A stretch of DNA of 64,000 nucleotides from Salinimonas profundi (GTDB lineage Bacteria > Pseudomonadota > Gammaproteobacteria > Enterobacterales > Alteromonadaceae), in NCBI RefSeq assembly GCF_014750655.1, contig NZ_JABBXD010000005.1:186001-250000 (forward strand), written 5' to 3'. Both the position numbers and the translations under genes were made by a program. The notes beneath the pieces were generated by a model, which did no database searches, had not been told where the DNA came from, and saw only the letters and a program-made list of their open reading frames with translations. Shown piece after piece: positions 34,013-44,388 of this stretch; the stretch's first letter is position 1, and each line of letters starts with the position of its first letter.

Positions 34013-35710
34013 CTATTTTGTCTCCTGATTGTGGGACGTATTTATTTTTGAGCGGTCTGCCGCGGGCATTGCCCGCCGCACAATAGCGCCGGCATCTATG
34101 TGCGAGGGCAATGTGCCATACTGATGAAACTGCTGTGGATCAAGGCGCGAACTGACAAAGGCGTGCGCGATCTCTGCCTCTCCGTAAATGATCAATGTGG
34201 CCGCCTGCCAGCACAGTGCCAGCATTTCCATTAACCGGCGCGCGTTGACTTCCAGATTGGCGGTATCGGCCATGATTGTCACGGCACTCTCCAGGGCCTG
34301 GTCGTACAATGAATAGCGACCTTTTGCCTGGCTGAGTTCTGACAGTAATGCTGCCAGCGTATCAGGCTCACGTTTAAGCACTCTTAACAGGTCCAGACAC
34401 TGCACATTGCCGGAGCCTTCCCAGATAGCATTGACCGGCGCTTCGCGATACAGTCTGCTGGTTACATTGTCCTGAACATAGCCCACGCCACCGATGCATT
34501 CCATGGCCTCATAGGTATGTTGTACAGCCTGCTTGCAAATCCAGTATTTTCCAATTGCCGTAGCGCTTCTGACCAGCGAGGCTTCCTGGGGTTCACTAAG
34601 GTTATCCAGCGCCCGGGATATACGGAAACTGATAGCCAGCGCAGCTTCTGACTCCAGCGCCAGATCGGCCAGCACATTCATCATTAGTGGTTGTTCATGC
34701 AGCGGCTTACCGAACGCCGCACGTCCAGCGGTATGCCAAATCGCCTCTTTAGTTGCCTGCGCCATAAGGGCCGCAGAACCTAGCATACAATCGTACCGGG
34801 TCAGCGCGACCATCTGTATGATGGTATTGATGCCCTTGCCTTCTTCACCCAACAGCCAGCCGTGGGCGTTGCGAAACTCTATCTCTGAACTGGCATTGGA
34901 CTTATTGCCCAGCTTGTCTTTCAGACGCTGTATGAGTATTGGATTTTTAGTGCCATCTTCGCGCCAGCGGGGTACCAGAAAACACGACAACCGATCATCA
35001 CACTGCGCCAGGACCAGAAATGCGTCACTCATGGGGGCGCTGCAAAACCATTTATGACCGGTTAGGGTGTAAAGCTGGCCAGGACCGGCATTATCCACAG
35101 GCACAGCACGCGTCGTGTTCGCTCTGACATCGCTGCCGCCCTGTTTTTCTGTCATCGCCATACCGATGGTAACGCCCTCTTTTTCATACCAGGGCCGGTT
35201 GCTGCCGTCATACACCCCGGATAAGATTTTGGGTAGCCAGCGTCCGGCGACATCGGGTTGAACAGAGATGGCCGGCACAGCGGCGAACGTCATGGTAAGC
35301 GGACAACCAGAGCCGGGATCGGCATGGGTGTGCAAATAGGCCATTGCACCGCGTATTACATGCGCGCCGGCTTGTTCTGATGTCCAGGGTAAGCTGCAAT
35401 GTCCCTGACCGATGGCATGAGCCATAAGCTGATGATAAGCAGGATGGTAAATTACCTCATCGACACGCTGACCAAAGCGATTATGCGGTTCAAACTCCGG
35501 CGCATGACGATTGGCCAGAAAGCCGGCTTCCTGTAATGTGTGACCGATATGATGGCCAAACCCGGTCAGGCGATCAACACCTTCTTTGCCACCAAACTGA
35601 TTGACCCAATACTGCAAAATGCTATCTGCATCAAAGGCATTGTAGTTCGCCAATGGAGCAGGCTGATTAAACACACTGTGCGTATCGTAGTGAAAAACCG
35701 GTTGCGCCAT
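34013..35710 (-). CDS. AidB-like acyl-CoA dehydrogenase
   Basis: 565 residues from ATG 35710, with AGGGAGA just upstream (a longer frame to 35746 lacks a ribosome site). The start HSVFNQPAPLANYNAFDAD matches the E. coli AidB beginning (HTVFNQP-PL-N). Other motifs: MAMTEKQGGSDVR, GHKWFCSAPMSDAFLVLAQ, VRSATAIGKYWICKQA, and MECIGGVGYV with APVNAIWEGSGNVQ. AidB proteins bind FAD and DNA and have low isovaleryl-CoA dehydrogenase activity; in E. coli AidB protects against alkylation. In this locus, with an acyl-CoA ligase behind it, a metabolic dehydrogenase role is likelier. Confidence 0.8.
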   Translation of the reverse strand: MAQPVFHYDTHSVFNQPAPLANYNAFDADSILQYWVNQFGGKEGVDRLTGFGHHIGHTLQEAGFLANRHAPEFEPHNRFGQRVDEVIYHPAYHQLMAHAIGQGHCSLPWTSEQAGAHVIRGAMAYLHTHADPGSGCPLTMTFAAVPAISVQPDVAGRWLPKILSGVYDGSNRPWYEKEGVTIGMAMTEKQGGSDVRANTTRAVPVDNAGPGQLYTLTGHKWFCSAPMSDAFLVLAQCDDRLSCFLVPRWREDGTKNPILIQRLKDKLGNKSNASSEIEFRNAHGWLLGEEGKGINTIIQMVALTRYDCMLGSAALMAQATKEAIWHTAGRAAFGKPLHEQPLMMNVLADLALESEAALAISFRISRALDNLSEPQEASLVRSATAIGKYWICKQAVQHTYEAMECIGGVGYVQDNVTSRLYREAPVNAIWEGSGNVQCLDLLRVLKREPDTLAALLSELSQAKGRYSLYDQALESAVTIMADTANLEVNARRLMEMLALCWQAATLIIYGEAEIAHAFVSSRLDPQQFHQYGTLPSHIDAGAIVRRAMPAADRSKINTSHNQETK

Positions 35711-35960
35711 AAATCTCCCTGTGTGGTCAGATGTCTTTCTACTCAACCAATTTACCCGACATTAACATGGATTTCACACCTTTTCGTGCAAGCGGTGTTT
35801 AGCGAATGCGCGGCTACTCACCACAAGCTGCTTGCCGAGGTGATTCACTAAGTGATTCGTTTTATCTTTGCCGCATACACAGAAAAAATTGTCGTCGGGG
35901 ACGCTTTTTTACCTAAGAATCTTTATAATCGCCGCCTTTATTCACCATCAGAGTTCCCCC

Positions 35961-36731
35961 ATGTTGCGCGCTTGTTTACTCGTCACGGCCTTTTGTTTTT
36001 CATTATCTGCAACTGCCACCACCTGGAGTGAAACGGAATTTCATTTACAGCAGGGCAAGCTGAACCAACCATATGCATCCACACCCGGCACCGACGCAGA
36101 TACCACCATTGTTACTTTCCAGCATGCCAGTGGCTGGGAATACGGCGGCAACTTTTTATTCTTTGATTACGCCAGGACCGATGATGGCGATGAGCTATAT
36201 GCAGAGTGGTATCCCTTTTTCAGTAGCAGTACGTTGTTTGACGTAAAGTATGATGGCGCTATCAGTGATATAGGTATGGTCCTGGGCGTCAATGCTGCGC
36301 CAGATGCTGATGTACTGAAGTACCTGCCCGGCGTGCAAATCAACTGGAATATCCCGGGCTTTGCCTTTTTCAATACGCTCTTCACAGCCTATATTGATGA
36401 TAGTAAAGGGTTGGTTTCAGGCGGCGCGCCAACCGAGGATGACAGTTATATGATTGATGCGGCCTGGCGGTATCCAATAAAAACCGGCCAACAGCACTGG
36501 TCGGTAGAAGGTCATGCTGAATACATTTCAGGCAGGGACACCGAAATTCCCGGTGTCGCAGCGAAAGACTGGGTGCTGGCGCAGGTACAGCTTCGCTGGG
36601 ATGCCGGCCACGCGCTATTTGACAAAAAGGACACGGTTTTCGTGGGTATTGAATATCAATACTGGAACAACAAGCTGGGCACCGATGAAGATGAAAGTGT
36701 CGCGCAACTGCTAGCCGTGTGGCGGCTTTAA
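35961..36731 (+). CDS. Tsx-like nucleoside channel / outer-membrane barrel
   Basis: 256 residues from ATG 35961, where the signal peptide MLRACLLVTAFCFSLSATA begins; a longer frame to 35868 exists but its extra 31 residues do not fit a signal peptide. The ribosome site is weak. Features of the Tsx family are TEFHLQQGKLNQPY, an ATTIVTFQHASGWEYGGNFLFFDYA type strand, and YAEWYPFFSSSTLF, ending WRL with an aromatic W. Tsx proteins are small barrels admitting nucleosides. The substrate is by family only. Confidence 0.6.
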   Translation: MLRACLLVTAFCFSLSATATTWSETEFHLQQGKLNQPYASTPGTDADTTIVTFQHASGWEYGGNFLFFDYARTDDGDELYAEWYPFFSSSTLFDVKYDGAISDIGMVLGVNAAPDADVLKYLPGVQINWNIPGFAFFNTLFTAYIDDSKGLVSGGAPTEDDSYMIDAAWRYPIKTGQQHWSVEGHAEYISGRDTEIPGVAAKDWVLAQVQLRWDAGHALFDKKDTVFVGIEYQYWNNKLGTDEDESVAQLLAVWRL

Positions 36732-36878
36732 GGCATTATTATTTCGGCTTAGGATCAGTGCCAATAAAAATAAGTTGTTCATAGGGTCACGAATTTTTCT
36801 CACACTTTTCCTTTACCTGCGTGTCGCTTCAGGCTACAAACACGCTTTGTCATTCGGTAGTTTAAAGGACAACACGTC

Positions 36879-38189
36879 ATGCCAGTGATTGATAATTGGC
36901 TTGCCAACGCAAAGCAGCACGCAGCGCGTGTGCAGGATGCTGTGCTCAGCACAGAGTTTTTATATCAGCTGTTGCTAATTCTTGGAATTTACCTGGTTGC
37001 TTATCTGGTTGCCAGTCAGGTACGCAAAGCCGTTCCCTTCATGCGTCGCCCTGAAAGCCAGCGCTTCCACTCGCTACAAATGCTGGGTTATCGGCTGGGA
37101 ACCATGCTATTTCCCCTGATCACCGTTTTCTTATTGTTGCTTACCACGCGACTGGGAAATTTATTTCAGCTTGATGCCTGGGTGCTGGATGTGGCGCTGG
37201 TGCTGGCGGTTCTGATCTTTTTGAATAATTGCATTAAAAGCTTTGTAGCCAATGCCATCATTGCTGCATTCATGCGTTATATTGGTCTGCCCATTGTCTT
37301 TTTACACCTTATTGGCGTATTGCCTACCGTCATCGCGGCGCTTGAATCTATCTCCATATCGGTAGGGAATATCGAGCTGTCGGCTTATGGCATTCTGCGG
37401 GTGCTGATTTTCGGTGCCTTGCTGTTCTGGCTGGGCCGCGCATCCAATACCGTGGGCAAAGACATTATCCGTAATCAAAAATCACTGGATATTGCCACCA
37501 AAGAGGTGTTTGCCAAACTGTTTGAGGTGGCTGTCTTCTGCGTCATCTTTTTACTTTTGCTCAATATTATGGGTATCAACCTGACAGCCCTGGCGGTGTT
37601 TGGTGGTGCGTTAGGTGTTGGTCTTGGACTTGGCTTACAAAGTATCGCTTCAAACTTTATATCCGGCATCATCATCTTGCTGGATCGTTCGCTGACCGTA
37701 GGCGACTACGTAGAACTGGAGGATGGCAGTAAAGGGTTTGTCCGGGAATTTAAAATGCGCTACGCCATTTTAGAAACCTACGATGGTAAAGATATTCTTG
37801 TTCCGAATGAAAAATTCATCAGTGCTCTGCTGATCAACTGGACGCATAAGGATCCGAAGCAGCGCTACCGCATTGATTTTAGCGTGGCCTATGAAACGGA
37901 TATAAGAGCCATGGTCGAAATTATTAAAGAGGCGGTGGCAGAGCACCCACAGGTATTAAGTGGTGAGGACGTGCCTATTGAGGAGCGACCGGATTGCGAA
38001 ATCGACAGTTTTGGCGATTCAGGTGTAAATATGTTCGTGGAGTTTTGGATGGAGGGCATTGATGATGGCAGGAACCGTGTCGGCGGCGACCTCTTATTAC
38101 TGATCTTTGAAACACTTCGCGAGCACAATATCACCATTCCGTTCCCGCAACGTGAGGTGCGTATACTCTCCGACGAACAAACCCGATAA
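36879..38189 (+). CDS. small-conductance mechanosensitive channel (MscS family)
   Basis: 436 residues. Five or so N-terminal membrane helices (30-50, 75-100, 105-125, 135-165, 170-190) precede the pore helix and beta domain: GGALGVGLGLGLQSIASNFISGIIILLDRSLTVGDYVE. The glycine/alanine pattern of the pore helix and the following soluble domain (KILVPNEKFI type DILVPNEKFI) are typical. It opens under membrane tension during osmotic downshock. It is longer than E. coli MscS (286) because of extra helices. AGGACA ribosome site; own terminator. Confidence 0.85.
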   Translation: MPVIDNWLANAKQHAARVQDAVLSTEFLYQLLLILGIYLVAYLVASQVRKAVPFMRRPESQRFHSLQMLGYRLGTMLFPLITVFLLLLTTRLGNLFQLDAWVLDVALVLAVLIFLNNCIKSFVANAIIAAFMRYIGLPIVFLHLIGVLPTVIAALESISISVGNIELSAYGILRVLIFGALLFWLGRASNTVGKDIIRNQKSLDIATKEVFAKLFEVAVFCVIFLLLLNIMGINLTALAVFGGALGVGLGLGLQSIASNFISGIIILLDRSLTVGDYVELEDGSKGFVREFKMRYAILETYDGKDILVPNEKFISALLINWTHKDPKQRYRIDFSVAYETDIRAMVEIIKEAVAEHPQVLSGEDVPIEERPDCEIDSFGDSGVNMFVEFWMEGIDDGRNRVGGDLLLLIFETLREHNITIPFPQREVRILSDEQTR

Positions 38190-38194
38190 TTTTC

Positions 38195-38222
38195 AGGGGC
38201 TGGCTTCCAGCCCCCTGCTTTT
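38195..38222 (+). terminator. rho-independent terminator after the MscS gene
   Basis: GGGGCTGG / CCAGCCCC stem with a three-base loop (38196-38214), then CTGCTTTT. It begins seven bases after the stop. Confidence 0.75.
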
Positions 38223-38546
38223 GTTCCCTGACCACATGTGACTAAGGTAAACGTCCATCCCGTTTATTTTTTGTGCTACCACATCTGTTTTTAGCGCCTT
38301 AATTTTGCTTAATGACAAAATTTAAATGTAGATAATTTAACAACTCATTATAAAAACCGCCTTTATTTTCATTTCAAATCAGTAACTTGAATAATTGTTA
38401 ATTGATTGTTAATGGTTTAAACCTGATTCTTCACATATTACACAGTAATTCTCATTTTACTTGGTCAGCGATTTTGCTATCCTTTTGCGGCGAATTTTTT
38501 AACTGCTGTTTTTTTGTTCAGTTCTCGTATGCAGAGTGAGTGGTAG
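38223..38546. other. A/T-rich intergenic region
   Basis: About 325 bases without a gene, unusually rich in T and A, with runs such as TTTTTTT at 38509-38515. It must hold the promoter of the next small gene. No operator recognised. Confidence 0.35.
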
Positions 38547-38963
38547 ATGTCCTTTTTGACTTCTTTGATGACAACCCGGAAACAAGCGCAGCTTGGCCAG
38601 AAAGCGAGTGCGGTCACGCATTGGCTGTGTAAAGGTGTGGGTGCCGCTTTGTTTATTTCTGCGTTGAACATTGCACTGCTGTTGTGCGGTGCGCTGGCTG
38701 ACTCTACCGATGTAGTATCGGCAGTGATTGAAAACCCGTTTATTGGCCCTGTGACTGTTGCCTCACTGGGCATGCTGGTAGCGTGCAAAGCAATTTATCG
38801 CGCTTTTCGTAATGCTATATTTGGCGACCTGTTTAAATACGCACCGGCGCGTCGCGCGGGTGTCATATCCAGTAAGTCTTCGCTTACTCATACCGAATTT
38901 GCCGTAAGTCAACGTGTTCGTTTATCGCATGGCTCACGCGCGCCCCCTTTAAGTTTCACTTAG
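38547..38963 (+). CDS. small membrane protein of unknown function
   Basis: 138 residues with two predicted membrane helices (about 30-50: GVGAALFISALNIALLLCGAL; about 64-84: FIGPVTVASLGMLVACKAIY, cut here). The C-terminus is basic and polar (RRAGVISSKSSL). No recognisable motif. It lies alone upstream of the cyo operon, in the same direction and 155 bases away, so it may be an unrelated gene. I do not assign a function. Confidence 0.5.
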   Translation: MSFLTSLMTTRKQAQLGQKASAVTHWLCKGVGAALFISALNIALLLCGALADSTDVVSAVIENPFIGPVTVASLGMLVACKAIYRAFRNAIFGDLFKYAPARRAGVISSKSSLTHTEFAVSQRVRLSHGSRAPPLSFT

Positions 38964-39027
38964 CATTTTGACCTGTTGACGGTTGACACTGTCAGCAAGC
39001 CGAAAGGCGGGTGAACTTAAACTAGCT

Positions 39028-39051
39028 GGGAACTACCTTAAGGTACTTCCC
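39028..39051. promoter_or_regulatory. 24-bp near-perfect palindrome in the cyo leader
   Basis: GGGAACTACCTT and AAGGTACTTCCC are complementary arms with one mismatch and no spacer, 67 bases before the cyoA start codon. In RNA this is a strong hairpin; in DNA it could be a dimer operator. A CCTG...CAGG pairing follows at 39069-39087. Confidence 0.45.
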
Positions 39052-39118
39052 GAATCTGAGCGTCGTCCTGTCACCGGGGCGGCAGGATAGTAAACCTCTG
39101 GGTTGTAGGAAAATTCCT

Positions 39119-40069
39119 TTGCTTATTCGTAACCTTTGTACAATTGCTCTTACCGCCGTCGTGCTGACACTAGCAGGTTGTAGTGGCGGAGTACTCGACC
39201 CGAAAGGACAGGTTGGTGTTGAAGAAAAGTGGCTGATCATTATCTGTACACTTTTAATGCTGATTGTTGTTCTTCCGGTTATCGTGTTGACTCTCTACTT
39301 CGCCTGGAAGTATCGCGCCAGTCGGGATTTTGAAGTTTATACACCTAAATGGGCTCATTCGACGAAAATCGAAGCAGCGGTCTGGTCTATTCCAGTACTG
39401 ATTATCGTTGTTCTGGGCGTTATCACGTGGAAATCCACTCACGCATTAGACCCTTACAAGCCGCTTGAAGGCAAAGGCGAACATATGACCGTGGAAGTGG
39501 TTTCATTGAACTGGAAGTGGCTGTTTATTTATCCTGAACAGGGTATCGCAACAGTTAATGAGCTTGTATTCCCGGCCGACAAGCCGGTGGCGTTCAAGAT
39601 CACCTCTGAAGGTACGATGAATTCGTTCTTCATTCCTCAATTAGGTAGTCAGATTTATTCAATGGCCGGTATGGAAACCAAGCTACACCTGATTGCTGAT
39701 GAGCCGGGTACTTACGAAGGTTTCTCAGCAAACTACAGTGGTAAAGGCTTTACCGGAATGAGCTTTGACGCGATTGCTACACCAACCAACGAAGATTTCG
39801 ATGCGTGGGTGGAAAAAGTAAAACGCGAAGGTGGCGAGCTTGATTCAGCCTCTTACGAAGCACTGACTGAACCGACTGAATTTCACCCGGTGGAATACTT
39901 TGCTGATGTGAAGGATGGCTTGTTCCACGACATCATCATGAAGTTCATGAAGGACCACGGTGAAATGAACTACTACAGCAAACCTGAAAATGCGGTCCAG
40001 GGGCAGCACGAAGCAGCGCAACATAACGCGCAGCATATAGGCGCTCATGAAACAGAGGCCGAGGAGTAA
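39119..40069 (+). CDS. cyoA: cytochrome bo3 ubiquinol oxidase subunit II
   Basis: 316 residues from TTG 39119, with AGGA ten bases upstream. The signal has lipobox LAGC (Cys21), as in E. coli CyoA. Two membrane helices follow (about 39-61 and 85-104). The periplasmic cupredoxin domain (about 125-225) includes [21 protein letters not shown] and [19 protein letters not shown]. It has none of the CuA-binding Cys ligands, so it is a quinol, not cytochrome c, oxidase. First gene of cyoABCDE. The unusual start codon and upstream palindrome may affect translation. Confidence 0.95.
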   Translation: MLIRNLCTIALTAVVLTLAGCSGGVLDPKGQVGVEEKWLIIICTLLMLIVVLPVIVLTLYFAWKYRASRDFEVYTPKWAHSTKIEAAVWSIPVLIIVVLGVITWKSTHALDPYKPLEGKGEHMTVEVVSLNWKWLFIYPEQGIATVNELVFPADKPVAFKITSEGTMNSFFIPQLGSQIYSMAGMETKLHLIADEPGTYEGFSANYSGKGFTGMSFDAIATPTNEDFDAWVEKVKREGGELDSASYEALTEPTEFHPVEYFADVKDGLFHDIIMKFMKDHGEMNYYSKPENAVQGQHEAAQHNAQHIGAHETEAEE

Positions 40070-40071
40070 TC

Positions 40072-42060
40072 ATGTCTTTGTTAGGTAAATTATCTATCGA
40101 AGCCGTCCCGTATCATGATCCGATTATCATGAGTACGTTGACGGTGGTGGCAATTCTGGGTGTGGTTATTGCCGGCCTGGTCACCAAATACAAGAAGTGG
40201 GGCGTTCTTTGGAACGACTGGATCACTTCTATTGACCATAAACGCTTAGGCGTTATGTATATCATTCTTGCACTTATCATGCTGCTGCGTGGCTTTGCCG
40301 ACGCTATCATGATGCGGTCGCAACTGGCGCTTGCTACAAACGGATCTGAGGGCTATCTGCCCCCTGAACATTACGACCAGATCTTCACCGCTCACGGTGT
40401 CATTATGATCATCTTCATGGCCATGCCGTTCATGGTCGGCCTGATGAACATCATACTGCCGCTGCAAATTGGTGCGCGTGATGTGGCATTCCCGTTCTTG
40501 AACAACCTGAGCTTCTGGCTGACAGCCGGTGGTGCGATTCTGATCAACCTGTCTCTTGGTTTGGGTGAATTTGCCAAAACCGGTTGGGTTGCCTATCCGC
40601 CGCTTTCTGGTCTGGACTACAGTCCGGGGGTGGGTGTTGACTACTACATATGGGCCTTGCAGATATCCGGACTCGGTACGCTACTGACGGCAGTTAACTT
40701 CCTGGTTACTGTTGCTAAGATGCGTGCACCGGGTATGAAACTGATGCAAATGCCTATTTTCACCTGGACATGTACCTGGGGTAACATCCTGATTGCTGCG
40801 TCGTTCCCTATTCTGACTGCAGTACTGGCCATGCTGACACTTGATCGTTACATGGATTTCCACTTCTTCACTAATGAAGCCGGTGGTAACTCTATGATGT
40901 ACATCAACCTGTTCTGGGCGTGGGGTCACCCTGAAGTTTATATTCTGGTTCTGCCAGCATTCGGTATTTTCTCAGAAATCATCTCTACCTTTACCGGTAA
41001 GCGTTTGTTTGGCTATAAATCTATGGTTTATGCCAGTGGTGCTATTGCGATTCTTGGCTTCGTGGTGTGGTTGCACCATTTCTTCACCATGGGTTCCAGT
41101 GCCAACGTCAACGCCTTCTTCGGGATAATGACGATGATTATCGCGGTGCCGACGGGTGTGAAACTGTTTAACTGGATTTTCACACTGTATCGCGGCCGCT
41201 TGCACATCACTACGCCGGTGCTTTGGACATTAGGCTTTATGGTGACATTCACCATTGGTGGTATGACCGGCGTGCTGCTGGCTATCCCTGGTGCTGACTA
41301 TGTGCTGCATAACAGTCTGTTCCTGATTGCTCACTTCCATAACACAATCATTGGTGGTGCAGTATTTGGCTATCTGGCTGGCTTCTCCTACTGGTTCCCG
41401 AAAGCTATTGGCTTCAAGCTGGACGAGAAGTGGGGTAAAGCAGCGTTCTGGTGCTGGCAAATCGGCTTCCTGCTTGCGTTTATGCCACTATACGTACTGG
41501 GCTTCCTGGGTATGACTCGTCGCCTGAACTCAACAGATAACCCAGATTGGAATATCTGGCTTTACATTGCTGCCTTTGGCGCAGTGGTTATCGCCTTCGG
41601 TATTCTGTCTCAGGTCATCCAGTTGGTTGTGAGCTTCATGAAGCGTGAAGAGCTGGATGATAAAACTGGCGATCCGTGGAATGGACACACGCTTGAGTGG
41701 TCAACCGCGTCACCGCCTCAGTTTTACAACTTTGCTAAAATCCCGCATGTCAAAGACATTGATACATGGACTGACATGAAAGAAGAAGGTGAAGCTTATA
41801 AGCGCTACGAAAGCTATGAGCCAATCCATATGCCGAAGAATACGTCTGCCGGTGTCACGATGAGTGCCAGCCTGACTATCTTCTGCTTCGCAATGATTTG
41901 GCATATCTGGTGGCTGGCAGTAGTTGGTCTGGTCAGTGCTATCGGTTTCTTCATCAAGCGCTGCTATACCAAAGACGTGGATTACTACGTGCAGCCTGAC
42001 GAGATTAAGAAAATCGAGGATGAACATTTGAAAAATGCGCCAAAAGAGGTAACAGCATGA
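40072..42060 (+). CDS. cyoB: cytochrome bo3 ubiquinol oxidase subunit I
   Basis: 662 residues, the heme-copper catalytic subunit with about 15 helices. Ligands visible: [11 protein letters not shown] (low-spin heme), [17 protein letters not shown] (CuB His plus the cross-linked Tyr), HHFFTMG (two CuB His), and HFHNTIIGG (heme ligands). It reduces O2 to water with electrons from ubiquinol and pumps protons. Starts two bases after the cyoA stop. Length matches E. coli (663). Confidence 0.97.
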   Translation: MSLLGKLSIEAVPYHDPIIMSTLTVVAILGVVIAGLVTKYKKWGVLWNDWITSIDHKRLGVMYIILALIMLLRGFADAIMMRSQLALATNGSEGYLPPEHYDQIFTAHGVIMIIFMAMPFMVGLMNIILPLQIGARDVAFPFLNNLSFWLTAGGAILINLSLGLGEFAKTGWVAYPPLSGLDYSPGVGVDYYIWALQISGLGTLLTAVNFLVTVAKMRAPGMKLMQMPIFTWTCTWGNILIAASFPILTAVLAMLTLDRYMDFHFFTNEAGGNSMMYINLFWAWGHPEVYILVLPAFGIFSEIISTFTGKRLFGYKSMVYASGAIAILGFVVWLHHFFTMGSSANVNAFFGIMTMIIAVPTGVKLFNWIFTLYRGRLHITTPVLWTLGFMVTFTIGGMTGVLLAIPGADYVLHNSLFLIAHFHNTIIGGAVFGYLAGFSYWFPKAIGFKLDEKWGKAAFWCWQIGFLLAFMPLYVLGFLGMTRRLNSTDNPDWNIWLYIAAFGAVVIAFGILSQVIQLVVSFMKREELDDKTGDPWNGHTLEWSTASPPQFYNFAKIPHVKDIDTWTDMKEEGEAYKRYESYEPIHMPKNTSAGVTMSASLTIFCFAMIWHIWWLAVVGLVSAIGFFIKRCYTKDVDYYVQPDEIKKIEDEHLKNAPKEVTA

Positions 42061-42692
42061 GTTCAATTCCATCAAGCTTAAACCCGAACAGTGATGTGGG
42101 AGGTCATGGCGACGGCCATGACCACGAACATCACGATACTGGCGGGAATACCATTTTTGGTTTCTGGCTGTATTTGATGACTGACTGTTTGTTGTTTGCA
42201 TCGTTTTTTGCAACCTACGCAGTGCTTTATATGAACACCGCTGGCGGTGTGTCTGGTGCAGATATATTCGAGCTGGACTTTGTTGCTGTGGAAACCGCAG
42301 CCCTGCTGTTAAGCAGTATTACGTTTGGCTTCGCGATGATAGCTGCGCATGCACAGAAGAAGGCCCTGACGCTGACTTGGTTGGGTGTCACCTTTGCCTT
42401 TGGTGCTACGTTCATCGGGATGGAAATCTATGAATTCCATCATCTTATCGTAAATGGTAACGGACCAGGCGAAAGCGCGTTCTTAACCGCGTTTTTCTCA
42501 CTGGTTGGTTTACACGGTATGCACGTTAGTGCCGGCCTTATCTGGATGACCATTATGATCATCGAGGTGCTTCGTCGCGGTTTGGGCAATCAGACAGTTA
42601 CTCGTCTGAGCTGCCTGAGCCTGTTCTGGCACTTCCTTGATATTGTCTGGATTTGTGTATTTACCGTTGTGTATCTGATGGGAGCAATGTAA
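42057..42692 (+). CDS. cyoC: cytochrome bo3 ubiquinol oxidase subunit III
   Basis: 211 residues with five membrane helices. N-terminal histidine-rich start ([16 protein letters not shown]), then [21 protein letters not shown], and a family-typical [19 protein letters not shown] and [19 protein letters not shown]. It stabilises the oxidase complex. Overlaps cyoB by four bases (ATGA). Confidence 0.95.
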   Translation: MSSIPSSLNPNSDVGGHGDGHDHEHHDTGGNTIFGFWLYLMTDCLLFASFFATYAVLYMNTAGGVSGADIFELDFVAVETAALLLSSITFGFAMIAAHAQKKALTLTWLGVTFAFGATFIGMEIYEFHHLIVNGNGPGESAFLTAFFSLVGLHGMHVSAGLIWMTIMIIEVLRRGLGNQTVTRLSCLSLFWHFLDIVWICVFTVVYLMGAM

Positions 42693-43048
42693 TGAGTCAC
42701 AGTCATTCGCATTCCACCACCCCCGGCCAGGCTGAAGCACATTCAGCCGACCACGGTGATGTTAAATCGTATGTTATTGGCTTCGTACTGTCTGTCATTC
42801 TTACCGCTATCCCTTTTTGGGCAGTGATGGAAGGTGACCTGTCGAAATCAACAACAATCTGGACAGTTGTAGTTACTGCAGTGGTTCAGCTGTGGGTACA
42901 CCTGAAGTTCTTCCTTCATTTGAACTTTGTTACTGAAGACGGACGTGCAAGTACGTTCTCGTTCCTTTTCAGTGCATTGGTTATTGTGATGATCGTGGGA
43001 CTGTCCATTTGGATTATTTACGAATCCAACGCGATGATGATGTACTAG
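42692..43048 (+). CDS. cyoD: cytochrome bo3 ubiquinol oxidase subunit IV
   Basis: 118 residues. The start is ATG 42692, overlapping the cyoC stop by one base (TAATG); a longer frame upstream lies inside cyoC. Histidine-rich N-terminus ([10 protein letters not shown]), then three helices with KSYVIGFVLSVILTAIPFW and VVQLWVHLKFFLHLN, as in E. coli CyoD. It helps assemble the complex. Confidence 0.93.
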   Translation: MSHSHSHSTTPGQAEAHSADHGDVKSYVIGFVLSVILTAIPFWAVMEGDLSKSTTIWTVVVTAVVQLWVHLKFFLHLNFVTEDGRASTFSFLFSALVIVMIVGLSIWIIYESNAMMMY

Positions 43049-43099
43049 CCCTCGGGCTGGTACATTATTTGTGCAGAAGTATCTGGAGAAACTGAATAG

Positions 43100-43987
43100 A
43101 TGTTCCGACGTTATTTACAAGTGACCAAGCCCGGTATCATCATGGGCAATCTTATCTCTGTTGCCGGCGGCTTTTTACTGGCCTCACGCGGCGACGTTGA
43201 CGGATTGCTGATGATTGCGACCATCATCGGGTTGTCGCTGGTTGTGGCATCCGGCTGTGCAATTAATAACTGCATTGACCGGGATATTGATGCCAGAATG
43301 CAGCGTACCAAAACCCGTGTCACGGTAACTGGCGAGATGTCGCTTAAAGCAGCATTAGCACATGGGGTGGTATTAGGAATTGCCGGATTTGCATTACTGG
43401 CTATATTCACTAATGCCGTCGCTGTATTTTTTGCTGCGCTGGGATACGTGGTTTATGTAGGTATCTACAGCTTGTATATGAAACGGAATTCAGTTTACGG
43501 CACGCTCGTGGGCAGCCTTTCCGGCGCCGTCCCGCCAGTTGTGGGTTACTGCGCGGTCACGGCACAATTCGATGCAGGCGCGGCAATTTTGTTGCTAATG
43601 TTCAGCCTGTGGCAAATGCCCCACTCGTATGCTATCGCTATATTTCGGTACAAAGATTATGAGGCTGCCAATATACCGGTACTACCGGTAGAAAAAGGCA
43701 TTGAGCGCGCCAAGCTGCATATAGTGCTTTACATTGCCGTGTATGCATTGGTGACGATGCTGTTACCGTTAGGCGGCTACACTGGCCTTGGCTTTATGGC
43801 AGTAGCAGCAACCACCAGCATTTGGTGGTTGGTGATGGCATTACGTGGTTACCGCAGCGATGTGGATGTTAATGGCTGGGCCCGTCAGGTCTTCGGGTTT
43901 TCCATTCTTAACATTACTATTCTGAGCGTTGCTATGGCGGTGGATTATCACACCGTTGCGCCTCAACTGTTCGTATTTAGTTTATAA
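43100..43987 (+). CDS. cyoE: protoheme IX farnesyltransferase (heme O synthase)
   Basis: 295 residues, UbiA-type prenyltransferase. First Asp-rich motif [18 protein letters not shown] and the second [17 protein letters not shown] are both present. It converts heme B to heme O for subunit I. Fifth gene of the operon, 51 bases after cyoD, with ATG 43100 after GGAG. A strong terminator follows directly. Confidence 0.95.
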   Translation: MFRRYLQVTKPGIIMGNLISVAGGFLLASRGDVDGLLMIATIIGLSLVVASGCAINNCIDRDIDARMQRTKTRVTVTGEMSLKAALAHGVVLGIAGFALLAIFTNAVAVFFAALGYVVYVGIYSLYMKRNSVYGTLVGSLSGAVPPVVGYCAVTAQFDAGAAILLLMFSLWQMPHSYAIAIFRYKDYEAANIPVLPVEKGIERAKLHIVLYIAVYALVTMLLPLGGYTGLGFMAVAATTSIWWLVMALRGYRSDVDVNGWARQVFGFSILNITILSVAMAVDYHTVAPQLFVFSL

Positions 43988-43990
43988 AAA

Positions 43991-44013
43991 AGGCTCCCTC
44001 GGGAGCCTTTTTT
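43991..44013. terminator. bidirectional terminator after cyoE
   Basis: AGGCTCC / GGAGCCT stem around CTCG, flanked by AAAAA on the left and TTTTTT on the right, so it can end both cyoE and the convergent small gene. Confidence 0.8.
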
Positions 44014-44302
44014 AATCCTCCACGACCTCAAACTTTCGAATCTCCGTATTCTCGACAATGTCTTCTGCCTGCGCCGTAAAGCGATTAAAGTGCCCGGCAT
44101 TGAAATGCGCTTCCAGGGCCTCATCGCTTTCCCATAGCTCGCTTAAAATCAGTTCAACCTGCTTACCCACTTTGCGTTGCAGTAAATCATAACGCTGACA
44201 CCCGTCTTCCTGTCTGGAATGAAACTGCAGCGTTTTTAGCGCACTGATGAGATGCTCTTCATTATCCTCAGTACAGTGCAACGTCGCGATAACCGCGATC
44301 AT
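44012..44302 (-). CDS. antibiotic-biosynthesis-monooxygenase (YgiN-like) domain protein
   Basis: 96 residues, a single ABM domain: MIAVIATLHC start, SRQEDGCQRYDLLQ and WESDEALEAHFNAGHFNRF, the pattern shared by YgiN quinol monooxygenases and related dimeric alpha+beta barrel proteins. It might act on quinols, but no catalytic residue is diagnostic. Its position next to a quinol oxidase operon is suggestive only. Confidence 0.75.
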   Translation of the reverse strand: MIAVIATLHCTEDNEEHLISALKTLQFHSRQEDGCQRYDLLQRKVGKQVELILSELWESDEALEAHFNAGHFNRFTAQAEDIVENTEIRKFEVVED

Positions 44303-44388
44303 GATTGCCTCCTTACCAGTAATAGTTAATCTACACAGGTTTATACGGCTGGCTGCGCTTTACGATTGCTAACGGGAGTGTCTTTTTC

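Noticed and set aside
39119-40069. cyoA as a cytochrome c oxidase subunit II
   Set aside because: The CuA cysteine ligands are missing and the operon order matches cyoABCDE, so it is a quinol oxidase.
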